A DNA stretch of 64,000 nucleotides, from assembly GCF_000004195.4 (NCBI RefSeq), contig NC_030683.2:7268411-7332410 (forward strand), read 5' to 3'. Origin of the DNA: Xenopus tropicalis (lineage: Eukaryota > Chordata > Amphibia > Anura > Pipidae). Positions 45,064 to 57,800 of this stretch are shown in pieces. Made by a program: the position numbers and the translations under genes. The stretch's first letter is position 1; each line of letters opens with the position of its first letter. Below the pieces are notes generated by a model. The model had not been told where the DNA came from, searched no databases, and was given only the letters and a program-made list of their open reading frames with translations.

Positions 45064-45435
45064 TAAAGGTCCCCATACACGGCCGATCCGCTCTCTTGGC
45101 GAGATCACCAAGTGAGCGGATCTTCCCCCGATATCCCCACCTATGGGTGGGCGATATCAGGGAGCTTGAAGTTAAAAAAAATAATAATCCGATGGGCCAA
45201 ACGACTGGATTATTTAAGCGGCAATGGGGCAGTCGGTTCGGGGACCACATCAACAAGCCGATGCGGTCCCCGATCCAACTGGATTTTCTAACCTGGGCGA
45301 TCGATATCTGGCCAATTTCAGGGCAGATATCGGTCGGCCAGGCCGCTCGGTTCTGCCCTACACGGGCCAATAAGCTGCCAAGTCTGTCCAAGGACCGATA
45401 TCGGCAGCTTCTATCGGCACGTGTATGGGGGCCTT
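45064..45435. mobile_element. CATACACG-type MITE
   Basis: Ends AAAGGTCCCCATACACGG and CACGTGTATGGGGGCCTT. One of the better preserved copies in the window. Confidence 0.85.
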
Positions 45436-45454
45436 AATGCAGGTAAGTGTTCAG

Positions 45455-45965
45455 TTAGTCAAGGCGTCCATACTTTGCCAAATTTTTGGGGACATCCTCT
45501 GCTTAGGTATGTCAGGGGGTATAGGGGGACTGAGCTGTTAATTAGGTCAATGTATTGTCTTTTTGGGGGGGTTGTTCTGATTTCCATTTAAGAGTAATTA
45601 ATCTCTTGGCTTGTATAAAGAGAAAGCACAATAGTGTTCTTTCAGCCAGGGCGGGAGTTCTGTCCTTCCACTTGATTTAGAAACAGTAAAGTTAGGTCTA
45701 GAGGTATTATGAGTGCCAGTAAATGGCTGGTTTCTCCAATTATTTTGGATCAACACCTTTTAATTGGAGGACATTCCCACATCATGTGTATATAGTCGCC
45801 GGGGATTGCGAGCAATTTGGGCAAATGTCGGGGATTTTTGAGTTGATTCGGTGAAGTCTATGGGGGGTTAGATAGGTTCAGTGTAAAAATCTGAATTGGA
45901 TCATCTTATCTTTGGAGCTGATTAGGGTTGTGTTATAGGTTTCTAAAATTTCTGTCCACATTTCA
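45455..45965 (-). mobile_element. LINE-1-type ORF2 C-terminal fragment
   Basis: The minus strand reads, with frame breaks, SSKDKMIQFRFLH, TYLTPHRLHRI, ICPNCSQ and DYIHMMWECPPIKR. This CxxC...H...WEC..I pattern is that of the L1 ORF2 C-terminus. It is degenerate and non-functional. Confidence 0.7.
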
Positions 45966-46574
45966 GGTGATATCTTTCTACCATTTGTATGAATTCATAT
46001 GTTTAACCCAATGGAATCCTGCTGAACACCCACCCTCTGTTTATTATTAATATTTGCTTTATACAGTCACAGCCAGAACTCCACGTCATTCCCATTTTAA
46101 ACTCTTATTCGTGTTGGCCCATAATGAATGAGATGCTACAGTGTGCCAACGTTAATAACATCTTCCGTGAGAGCGCTTCAGGGGGAATGTGTTCCATGCC
46201 GTGCCGAGAAGGAACATTATGGAACAGAAGGATTGCAAAATGGGCTTTGAAATTAACTTTAGATACTCGTTACAGCAAAGTGTGACTTCTTGGAGAAATC
46301 ACATTTCATGGGTGGTTATTGGTGTGGCACTCCCAGATGTATTTGGGAGTTACAGTCGCACTCACGAAGATCAGTTCATTTGGTAAGGTCATCAAAGGAG
46401 CGTCTCTGTGCCCAATATGACCTGGCTGACCAGATTGTTTGGTCAAGGAGACCATCATTTTGAACCCCACAGATAAGTTGCTGACTCATCAAGGGTAGTT
46501 GGGTTGGTAGCCACTGTCATGTATCCAACAGAGTTCACTTCTTTAGGTTTCATGCCACTGTGCATATATTAAGG

Positions 46575-47157
46575 TAGGGGTAGGGAACCTATGGCTCGCG
46601 AGCCAGATGTTGCTCTTTTGATGGCCGCACCTGGCTCGCTGCCAAACTTTAATAAAAAAAATAACGGGGGGCGTGACCTGTGCTCGGCGGATAGAAGACG
46701 TGTTCTAAGCCTTAGAACACGTTTTCCATCCGCCGAGCATAGGCCACTCCCTCCTCCGCATCTGGCATCCTTACTGGGTTGCACTTGAACCAGGGAACTG
46801 AGAGGGACATTGGAGCAGAAACCTGTGACAGTTCGCGCTTGAATTGAAAATAAAAGGTGGCCAATATGTCTCTGTTGGGGCTACAAAGAGAAGCCAACTG
46901 TACACTGTGCTAGGTAGCCCTCTAGTAATACCGCTAACAAGCCATATTGAACAGCTAAAGATGACACCCATCCTACCTTGCCCCCCAGCATCCGCGGGCG
47001 AACGGGCCTGAAGCCGCATCGTCCTCCACAGGTAGCCGCAAATCGAGGCCTCGGCTTCGGCCTAGCTCCCATTGGCCATTGTATGGCTCTCACGGAATAA
47101 CATTTTAAAATATGTGGTGTTTATGGCTCTCTCAGCCAAAAATGTTCCCGACCCCTG
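46575..47157. mobile_element. Non-autonomous hAT element with perfect 8-bp TSD
   Basis: Ends TAGGGGTAGGGAACCTATGG and ATGTTCCCGACCCCTG, flanked by TATTAAGG at 46567-46574 and 47158-47165. An internal perfect hairpin, CTCGGCGGATAGAAGACG and its complement, lies at 46684-46738. Confidence 0.85.
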
Positions 47158-47845
47158 TATTAAGGGATCTTCCACACAAAGGAAAAAAAAGCTTCAATCA
47201 TTGCAGCTTGAGATGCACCAGGGGTGGAAGAGAGGTTCATACTGGTTTAGGATTTATATCTCCCATAGTTCCATTACATTGGAGCTTTGGCCAGTGGCAC
47301 AGATGATTCTCATTGAATTCATTCAGTAATGAATCTGCTCCTAGCAATGAGCGCAATGGCTCTTGTCTTCTGAGCAATGTAGTGCATTAGAAATAGTAAC
47401 TACTTCTCTGCACCGAAGCACAAAAATAGCATTTCTTACAAAATGAACACAGTTTTTGGAACTCAAAAAGGTTTCAAGTTGATAAACTGGAACTTGTAAC
47501 TGAATGAAAATCCTAGCAAAGCCTTGTTTTCTTGACACACACTGAAGATGGAACACGAGGCGTCTGCTTTCTTAATTTTGTGCCTGGCACGTCGAAAGGT
47601 AGAGAGACACCAAGGGATAATGCCAGGGAGGCGTTACCAGGATATTAAGGTAACAAAACCCAAGAGCCAAGCTGAAGGTACTCATTAAGGAGAACATGGG
47701 GAAGGGAGGACTGACAATGGCGTAACTATAGGTTAATAGAGAGAATACAAATACAAATTGGGAGAGACCCCAAACCAGGGGGTGGGCAGGGAAAGGAACG
47801 GATGCCAGCAGATTATTATGGAAGAAAAGCCACAGAAGTCTCAGG

Positions 47846-47851
47846 TATAAT
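47846..47851 (+). promoter_or_regulatory. Candidate TATA box of gene B
   Basis: TATAAT in GGTATAATACAGG, about 60 nt before the start codon at 47909. It implies a start site near 47876 and a short 5' UTR. Inferred from position only. Confidence 0.45.
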
Positions 47852-47908
47852 ACAGGAGCAGAGATTGTCCTGCAGCTTCCAGACATCTGTTTCTGGACTT
47901 CTCAGAAG

Positions 47909-48884
47909 ATGTTCCTTCTGCTGCTCTTCTGCTCTCTGATTTGGAAAGTATTCGCACAGGCTGCAGCCCCGTAAGTAATCTGGGTTTCTTCTGGTTTCAT
48001 GAGAGGGAGAAATTTGGTGAGTGAAGAATAGTTTGGCAATACAAAAAGCTATAAATAACCTGTAAATATATCTTTATAAAGGCTGCTAACTCTTAGCATT
48101 TACAGTAGGAGGTACATTATCATAGTTCTCTAAACCTTGTGCCTTTATATAGTCACAGAACCCCTCAGTGACTGCTAATATCCTTATCATTTACAGTAGG
48201 GGGTACATTATCCCTTATAATACATGAGTGATACTCAAGAGTTCCCTGTATAACTCAGCCTGCAGCCTTGTGCCTTTATATGGGCACAGAACCCCTCAGT
48301 GACTGCTAATATCCTTATCATTTACAGTAGGGGGTACATTATCCCTTATAATACATGAGTGATACTCAGAGTTCCCTGTATAACTCCCTTTGCCTTTATA
48401 AGGTCACAGAACCCTTCTGTCGCTTCTAATATCATTATTTGCTTAATATTTTATAGAAGAGGTTACATTCTGGTCATGCTTACGAGTGGGTTACTAGTAC
48501 GCCTGTGCTTCTGAGGTTATTTACGTGTTTAGGTGATTTGAAAACCTTGGAAATTAGTACATATCGTATCGATCATTACTACGTGTAGTACTGCCTGGCT
48601 CTGACATGAGGGCTGGTAGAAGAGAAGGAATGAATCCCAGAAAGGTAAAGCACGGATGGATGAATGTGGAATATAATGAAGGTCTTGCTGCTCCCCACAG
48701 GTACTATATACTGTTGGCGCCCGCGGAGGTTCATTATCCCTCTACTGAGAGAGCATGTGTCCATGTCAGTGGAGCACGAGAGAATCTGACTCTTACAACT
48801 ACCCTACAGACAGAGGGACGAGACACAACCCTGTACCAACATCACCTAACAGAGGCCACTCAGATACAATGTTTCTCCTTTCAG
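47909..48884 (+). CDS. Gene B exons 1-2: signal peptide and MG1
   Basis: The start Met is followed by FLLLLFCSLIWKVFAQA, a typical signal peptide with a hydrophobic core and Ala before the likely cleavage site. Exon 2 encodes YYILLAPAEVHYPSTERACV and continues the MG1 strands to CFSFQ. The start is chosen because it is the first ATG downstream of the TATA-like box and leads straight into the signal peptide. Confidence 0.93.
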
Positions 48885-51800
48885 GTACTTGGCACAAGCT
48901 AGACACCCTACCTCCATTCTTACCCCCACCCCAACCTCCCCTTACATATCCATTATATTACTTTCCCTTCCTAGACTCCTCCACCAGCAGGCGGCACGGA
49001 GGAAGTGGCCACTATTCATATATCATTGATGGGAAAAACCACAGAAATAACTGAGAGTAAGCAAATCTTAATCCGCAGTGTTGCTGTGTCCACCATCATT
49101 CAAACCAGTCAACCCATTTACAAGCCAGGTCAAACAGGTGAGCAAGGGGCATGGATGCTGAGTGCACCAGGAGCAGCCAATCAAGGGGATCCTTACCACA
49201 ATGATGCTGAGGATATTCTCAAGGGGATTACAAGGAAATTAACAGTCCACGAGGGAGTTTTCTGGAAGCAGATCTAGGGGACACAACATGAAGATAGGTA
49301 GAGGAAATGTGATGGAATTCTCAAGGGAACTAACATAGTCCACAAGCGAAGAATTTGTGGGAAGCAAAAGGCACCTAGATCTAGGGGGCACAATATCAAG
49401 ATAGATGGGGAAATGTGATGGGGAGATGAGGGAATTCTCAAGGGAACTAACATAGTCCACGAGGGGAGAATTTGTGGGAAGCAAAAGGCACCTAGATCTA
49501 GGGGCACAACATGAAGATAGATGGGGGAAATGTGATGGGGAGATGAGGGAATTCTCAAGGGAACTAACATAGTCCACGAGGGGAGAATTTGTGGAAAGCA
49601 AAGGGTACCTAGATCTAGGGGGCACAATATCAAGATAGATGGGGAAATGTGATGGGGAGATGAGGGAATTCTCAAGGGAACTAACATAGTCCACGAGGGG
49701 AGAATTTGTGGAAAGCAAAAGGCACCTAGATCTAGGGGCACAACATGAAGATAGATGGGGGAAATGTGATGGGGAGATGAGGGAATTCTAAGGGAACTAA
49801 CATAGTCCACGAGGGCAGAATTTGTGGAAAGCAAAGGGTACCTAGATCTAGGGGGCACAATATCAAGATAGATGGGGAAATGTGATGGGGAGATGAGGGA
49901 ATTCTCAAGGGAACTAACATAGTTCACGAGGGGAGAATTTGTGGAAAGCAAAAGGCACCTAGATCTAGGGGCACAACATGAAGATAGATGGGGGAAATGT
50001 GATGGGGAGATGAGGGAATTCTTAAGGGAACTAACATAGTCCACGAGGGGAGAATTTGTGGAAAGCAAAGGGTACCTAGATCTAGGGGGCACAATATCAA
50101 GATAGATGGGGAAATGTGATGGGGAGATGAGGGAATTCTCAAGGGAACTAACATAGTTCACGAGGGGAGAATTTGTGGAAAGCAAAAGGCACCTAGATCT
50201 AGGGGCACAACATGAAGATAGATGGGGAAATGTGATGGGGAGATGAGGGAATTCTTAAGGGAACTAACATAGTCCACGAGGGGAGAATTTGTGGGAAGCA
50301 AAAGGCACCTACAGTATACTGTATCTGGAGGGTTTGGGTCATCCTTCTGTTTCCTGTTGCAGTGAAATTTGGAATCCTAAGCTTTGACAGGGAATTCCGC
50401 GCTGTAAATGACAAGGTAAGGAGGCATGGAGACGGTAATGTTAAAATGATGTCTTTTATTCATATGTAATAACACCTATTTCTCTTTTATTCTTTTAAAC
50501 TTTCTCCTAATGGTGCCTGAAACCCATGATTTATGATATTGGAAGTGTCCATTTGTCGAGCTAAAGGTAATATAAAGAAGTGTATCGTTTTGATATAAAT
50601 AAATTCATTAAAAAATGGTGATTAGTGCTTTTTTTCTTGTTTTTGAGGATCCTAATGGGAACCAGATTGGGCAGTGGTCAAATCTTACCCCACATCAAGG
50701 CTTCATAGACCTGTCCTTCTCTCTGGCCCCAGAGGCAGCTCAAGGAACATACAGTATCCATACGCCCAATGGTCATCAGAAATTCCATGTGTTGGAGTTC
50801 AGTAAGTCGGGATCCCATCTACTTATACCATTCATAAATGCAGAGGAACTAGGGTATGCATGTTGTTCTGCCCAACACCACTAAAAGTATGGCTGGAAAT
50901 GGCCTGGGTTCCCAATAAGTGTTGAACTGGGGTCAAAGATGAACCTCTAGTACAGGGGTCCTCAAACTTCTGAACCAAGGGGCCGTATCAAGGGCCCCTC
51001 AGACTGTTAGGGGGCAGGACCGCCATCACCAGCACTCCCTCCCCTTAGGCAGACTGTGGCATTCCACTCCCGCCCCCCCTCCGCCGTCGCCATCAAACTG
51101 TGGCCAAGGCTGGTTGCATTTTACCTCCCCGGCGCTACGTTCATTAACACTGAGTCCTACCTTTGCCAGTTCCCCCCAGTCTGCTGTCCGTCCTCCCTCT
51201 CAGCTCCCCTGTGCCGCTCCCCGCTGTGTCCTCTCTCTCCGCAGCCAGGGGTGAGGGTGCAGTGGGGGCCGGGTTTATTCCCCTGGGGGCCGTAGTTTGG
51301 GGACCGCTGCTCTAGTAATTAAAACTGCACTATTGTGTGACCTTTTCCACCAGGAGCTCACTGGTGATTGAAAGATAAAGGTGAAATGGTTTATACTCAA
51401 GAGACTCATTTACCGACATACAGTATCTAGTAGATAGATCCACTAGACTTTCTGAGTTTTTTTGAAAATAGGTTTCACCACTTATCCAAGTTTGAACTGA
51501 AGAAGCCACGTGGATGAGGGCGTGAAACGTTTTCCAAAAAAACTCCAGTGGCTTTAGACTTAATTCTACTAGATACTGTATATCATGGCCTGGATGAACG
51601 AGAATCCTTATAGACACATCTACCAACATGTTTCTCTGTTTCACAGCGATACCTAAATTTGAAGTCTTTGTCCTGCTTCCTTCCGTGGTGACCCTTCTGG
51701 ATAAGGCGTTCCAGTTGAAGGTGTGCGGCAGGTAAATGTGAAGTCCCTAGTGTCCCTGTAGAAAGGAACTTACCCTGAGGGGTTTTGTGTCCACGTGGTG

Positions 51801-54800
51801 AAGGCTTCTTGTCTATCCCCCATTGGAGACCCTTAGTGAACATGGAACGTTTGCTGCCCCCCTTCCTATAACGGCTTTTAGCATGAAACCTCTGGGCACA
51901 CATGGTGCTTACCTACTGCTACAGGCTCAATGCATTGCCCCCTCTGCCAACATATGGCCACTAAATACATGAATCATCACTTGGTTGGTAAACATGGCTG
52001 CCATTTTTATTAATGGGGTTATGCATAGGCCCAACAGTTGTATTATGGGTGTCTAATTTATCTGATTCTCTTACATTTTCATTTTTTTCTCTCATTCTCA
52101 TTGACTGTCTACCAGGCACACCTTCGGGAAACCCGTTCAGGGTAATATTAGCGTCAGGCTTTGCCGCCGTGTGGTGAAATATTACTGGGGCCCTTACCCA
52201 CGCCCACAAGATATATGCACTGTATACAATGGGCAGGTAATGATGGTACTGCCATGTCAGGGCATTATGTGTTCTACACTAGGCATGTGATATACAGGTA
52301 TAGGACCCGTTATCCAAAATGCTCGGGACCAAGGGTATTGCCGCCAATAAGGATCAATTATATCTTAGTTGGGATCAAGTACAGGTACTGTTTTATTATT
52401 ACAGAGAAAAGGGAATCATTTAACCATTAAATAAACCCAATAGGGCTGTTCTGCCCCAATAAGGGGTAATTATATCTTAGTTGGGATCAAGTACAGGTAC
52501 TGTTTTATTATTACAGAGAAAAGGGAATCATTTAACCATGAAATAAACCCAATAGGGCTGTTCTGCCCCCAATAAGGGGTAATTATATCTTAGTTGGGAT
52601 CAAGTACAGGTACTGTTTTATTATTACAGAGAAAAGGGAATCATTTAACCATTAAATAAACCCAATAGGGCTGTTCTGCCCCCAATAAGGGGTAATTATA
52701 TCTTAGTTGGGATCAAGTACAGGTACTGTTTTATTATTACAGAGAAAAGGGAATCATTTAACCATTAAATAAACCCAATAGGACTGTTCTGCCCCCAATA
52801 AGGGGTAATTATATCTTAGTTGGGATCAAGTACAGGTACTGTTTTATTATTACAGAGAAAAGGGAATCATTTAACCATTAAATAAACCCAATAGGGCTGT
52901 TCTGCACCAATAAGGGGTAATTATATCTTAGTTGGGATCAAGTACAGGTACTGTTTTATTATTACAGAGAAATATGAAATCAATTTTAAAATTCTACATT
53001 ATTTGATTAAAATAGAGTCTATGGGAGACGGGCTTCGTATTTCAGAGCTTTCTGGATAACGGGTTTCCGGATAATGGATCCCATACCTGTATTGGCTATT
53101 GTGCAAACTCTCCCAGCACCCATTAACACTCTGGAAGCATTGTCACTATCATATGAGTGTGAGTGTGTTTGTGAGTGAGTATGTGTGTAGGGCAAATTTC
53201 ACTTCATTCAATAAGTTTTTGTTCCAGTAGGAACTGAGTAAAAATAGTAGTTCCCCTAAATTTTAATAATCTTCCTATTTAGGAAAAAATAAATTTGGGA
53301 AAGGTTTTTCTTTCATTTTTGCCACATGACAATTTCCTCGCAGCATTTTTTTTTTAATGGATACACCATTAAAATCTTTGCCGAAATGTTATCACAGTAT
53401 CCAATCAGCAAGTAGCATATACAGAAACAACCAATGGCTGTGGGTTACACCCAGTACAGATTTTGTAAATTGTGTTACATTGGCCCACCAGTGGGTGCCA
53501 TCCAGGGAAGATATTATCTCTTCCAAATAAACCCACATCAACCATTCACAGGGCTTCCTTGTACCATCTATGGACCTACCGTTATTTGAGTAGAACAATG
53601 AATGGATCTGGATGTCTCACATAGACCTATGTCTTTTCTTTTCCAAGACTGAAAAAAATGGCTGCAGGACATGGGAGATACTTACAGATTCCTTCCAGCT
53701 ACGTTCCTACAACTACCAGGCTAACTTCGAAGCCTCGGCTTTTCTTGTAGGACGTGAAACAGGTAAGAACGGACCAGTACAGCCTGGAACATAACCTTCA
53801 GAATCTTTACATATCTCTATCCACCTTGCCTTCTCCGTCTTTCTTCTAATAGATATTGTATAGTAGACATTGGGTATAACAATATGTAATTATACATGCA
53901 GTGAAGGTCAGTTGGTGAAGGTTGCTAAACCATGAGAAGTTTAGTTATCTCTAAAGCAAATCATAAGACGACAAACTACGGGTCCAGTTTAGCAGCTTGT
54001 TGTGTCTTGTGGGGTTCAAAGGTTGACTTTAAGGACAAATTAGAGTTCACATAGAAGAAGAGAAAAGAATTGACAGGATTTATAAGGATGGTCAGTCCCA
54101 CGTTTATTGGCTGCACTCAAACACAGTGTTTTGGAAGCATTGGGCCCTTTTACTTCTTTAGACATAGCAGCCATTTGGCAATCACAGAAAACAACTGCAC
54201 CCCATCACAAATCTGGTGTGGCCCCCTGTGTGTGAGACCAGCCGTCATGAAGGCTGACAATAAAACAATGACACCATTTGTAAAACCCATAGGGGGGAAC
54301 TCACAAAGGTGCACGGAGACATTTTTTGGAGTAAAAGTGGTGGGAAAACTGGTGGAAAACACTTTCTCCATATTCACAAACAGAAATCCACCTAAATTCC
54401 AACTCAACCGCCATGTTTCAGTTTGTGGTGAAAGAAAGACAGTTTACAGACACTTTTGTGAGTTTGTCTTTTAGACAATATCTTCCCAGACATTTTTAAA
54501 ATGGAGTAAAGCTCAGTGTAACCCTGTCAGATAAATTCTGAGCTCTTCGGTTTTGTTTCACCCAGTCTCCATTTCCCACCTCTGGTAGGGGCCCCATTGG
54601 GGGGTCATTAACGTATTAATGGGGATTAGCCTTATTAACATTAAAGTAAAACACCGATTAAACAAAAAGATTCATTTATATCTTATATATAAAAAAGTTT
54701 TTACCTCACATTTGCATTGGTATGATAGCTTTAGCTTAATGAATGAGGCAATAATAACATTTTGTAATACATTTTTATTTAAAGGAAAAGTAAAGCCTCC

Positions 54801-57800
54801 CAGGCAAATTTTTAGTTTTAGCAGCAGTGCCCCCTCTTTAGGTTTCAATAATTTTTATTGGGGTATTTCAGTTTTATAAACACAATAGAGAAAAAAGAAA
54901 AAGAAAGGTTATACAATCCCACTTCTACAGTATTAGCATCACTATTTCAGTATAATACATTCACAGTATTTGTCTTCTGTCTGGTCTGTACACTTTCTGT
55001 GGCAGTGCCCCCTCTTTAATCACTTCACTGACATTTGCCCCAACGTATCTGTGCCCCCATAGCATGTCCAGAACTACAGAGCTGCTTAACAGCATTGCCC
55101 CCCACCTGTTCCCAGCAGCCATCTTGGGGATCAGCAAACAGCCCAGCACACTGGCACCCAAACTGGGATATTGGGGTACAGGGTTGGACTGGCCCAACAG
55201 GGCACTGGATAAAAACCCAGTGGGAGGGAAGTAGTGCGGGGGGTGGGCCCTTCATCCACTTTTTCCCATGAAGAAGGTATTTAGACCCATAAATCTTGTT
55301 ACAGAAGTGGAATAACACAGAAATATAGAAACATTAGAAAGCCCAGCTTGTCCTAAAAAAATGATGTATAGTTTCCCTGGGCAAACTAAAATTACCCCTC
55401 AAGAAATGCCCCAAAGTGAAATGACAAATGGCAAATGAAAGGCAAAATCCTGCCGGTAAAATCCTTCCCCCGAGGCTCCTGTAGCTGTAGGACTGGGTCT
55501 GTGGCACCGACAGATTTACTAACAGCTAAAGGCGAATGGAGATGGAGGTTTGTAAATTAGGTGGAAAATCCGACAAATCTATCTCCACTTTTATTTTGTC
55601 TCAATATCAGCACTTTTGTGAATTCCCCCCTAGCTGTTCTCAGTTTTTTCTTATTAAAAATTTGAATAACATAATTTCCACGAATGTCTGACATTTACTA
55701 AAAAGTGTGAACTGAAACCGTATGTGCAGAAAAAAAAGTTGCACAAAAGTTGCAAAAGTTCAAGTTCAAATTGCCCCACAAGAAAACAGCGTCCAATTTT
55801 TTTATCTGCTGCTTTTGAAGTTTGGATGCTCAAAAAAATCCAAATCATAAAAGAAAAAATTCCGAACCTTAGTAAATGGCCCCCTTGGTGTAAGTACCCT
55901 AAGGGGCCTATTCATCAAAGTACGAGTTGGAATCCCGAAATGGGTAAAATTCGGATTGGATACAATAAATTCTGATGATTGCAAATATCACGAAAATGCT
56001 TACGAAAAAATTGTCTTAGTCACGATAATAACGTATTGGCGATCTTATTCTCTGCCCTAGGTTCAGTATCGGGGGCCCTGCCTCTGTCTATACATGCGCC
56101 GCCGCACTTTGCATAACGGTTCCAGTAGGGCCAAAAGAAAGAATAGGTCATATAGAAGAGAAGTAGAAGAACCCATCCAGTCCCACAGTGTGGGCATGCC
56201 GGCCTTTTATGCTATAGGCTTCTCTAAGGTCCCACTTTTCTACTTTGGTGCCATTTTCCTTTCCAAACTTTCCACCTGGCAAGGCCTTTAGATGTAAAAG
56301 TCATAATTACGGAGATGCTTCGAATCAGTGAGGTCAGGGTTTGGACTTTTTAAAGCACGTAATAGTTTGTCAGAAAACGTAGAGGGGAAAAAAATGCTAC
56401 CAAGGAGAAAAGCCATCCTGTGGCCTCAGTAACTCTTGTCTTGACCACCGCAGGGGTTCAAATCAATGGTACTGGGAGCTGCCGTATATCAGCTATGATT
56501 GCCAAGGTGACCATCGATGGCTCAGAAATATCGGAATCTTATTACAAGACTGGCCTCCGATACAGGGGAACGGTGAGTATGGACCCAGGGACCCAATCAC
56601 CTCTATCTGATGATAGAGTGCATTTTTGGGCACAAGTCCCTGTATTGGATGATTGGAGATGATGCACCATAATGTGCGCAGTTGAACCTGTGCTCTGATA
56701 CCAATTGAACTCAATTGTGTTGAAAATCTTCGGTGGTCCCACATCAAAATGTCATCTCTGTCCAATTCTTAAGATGCATGTTGGCTGTGCCCATTGATGC
56801 ATTTTGCTGGGGGAACTTTGGAGCTACCACCATCTTTAAGGGTGGTGGTACCATCAGGATTTTCCTGCACCAATAGTCGCACTGTGTGCAATTTGCAAGA
56901 GTAGGTGGGATGGAATCAGTGGTGCAAGGGGCAGCTTTGGATGCAAGCACCTTCAATGAATGACATTTTTTCACGTGTTGACTGCGCCCAAAGTTGACCA
57001 ACCATAACCACACTTGCAGGTTATAAATGACTTCTTTTGTTTTTCATTCTGGTTTTCAGATGAGATTAGAAGGTGCGGACGGAAAACCTATGAAATCCAA
57101 GACTCTGTATCTCGTAGAAGAGTATGACTCGGAGTCCAGGGAAAGGCCGTATGAAACAGATGAATCTGGCCAGGCTCCATTTACATTGGATACAAGGCTC
57201 TGGAACGGAAACACAGTCTGGCTGTCGGTAAGTGGTGAGGATAAAGTCTGACTATTCTAGGGAACTTAGAAACAGGTATCTGGTGGGCCAACCTGAAGCT
57301 CCCCACCAAATGTTGACTTACAACTATCAGCATTCCCCACCATAATAGACTAGAAGCAGCTCAAAAGCTGGAGGACTTCAGGTTTGATCACCCTCTATGT
57401 ACTGTAGAAAATATACAATAAATAATATGTGTCGTTGCAATGATAAGATGGAAAGGTCACATACTTTCTGTGCCTGTAATGCTTTCCTGTACAGAAGGTA
57501 CTACCTGGAGTTAAGGTACTGCACCATATTTTGCACTTAATAGCGGTTTGGGTACCAGCTCAATGATCCAGGTTTCTTCCATTATGAGTCTTTTTAGAGA
57601 TCCGTGGTTGGCAGCTACTAATATGAGAAGCAAAGGTGCTACTAGGGTTCTACTACTGGATCCTTGCCATACATGGCAGAAGCAAATGATGTCCTTGGTC
57701 TACGGATCAGAACTCTACAGAGTATCCAGGCCTGCAGGCAGTGAGCTCCCTAGGAGCAAATAGTTTTTCTTTTCAAAAGGACTCTGACACTGTTCAGTTG

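Larger units (their letters stand above)
44270..47770 (+). repeat. Duplicated spacer copy 2b, upstream of gene B
   Basis: Collinear with 23200-25790, with later insertions of its own: a MITE (45064-45435), a LINE-1 fragment region (45455-45965) and a hAT element (46575-47157). It runs to about 140 bp before the gene B start codon, so it includes the distal promoter region of gene B. Confidence 0.7.

Noticed and set aside
49274..50185. A 303-codon minus-strand open frame
   Set aside because: By-product of the ~116-bp minisatellite in gene B intron 3; antisense and repetitive.
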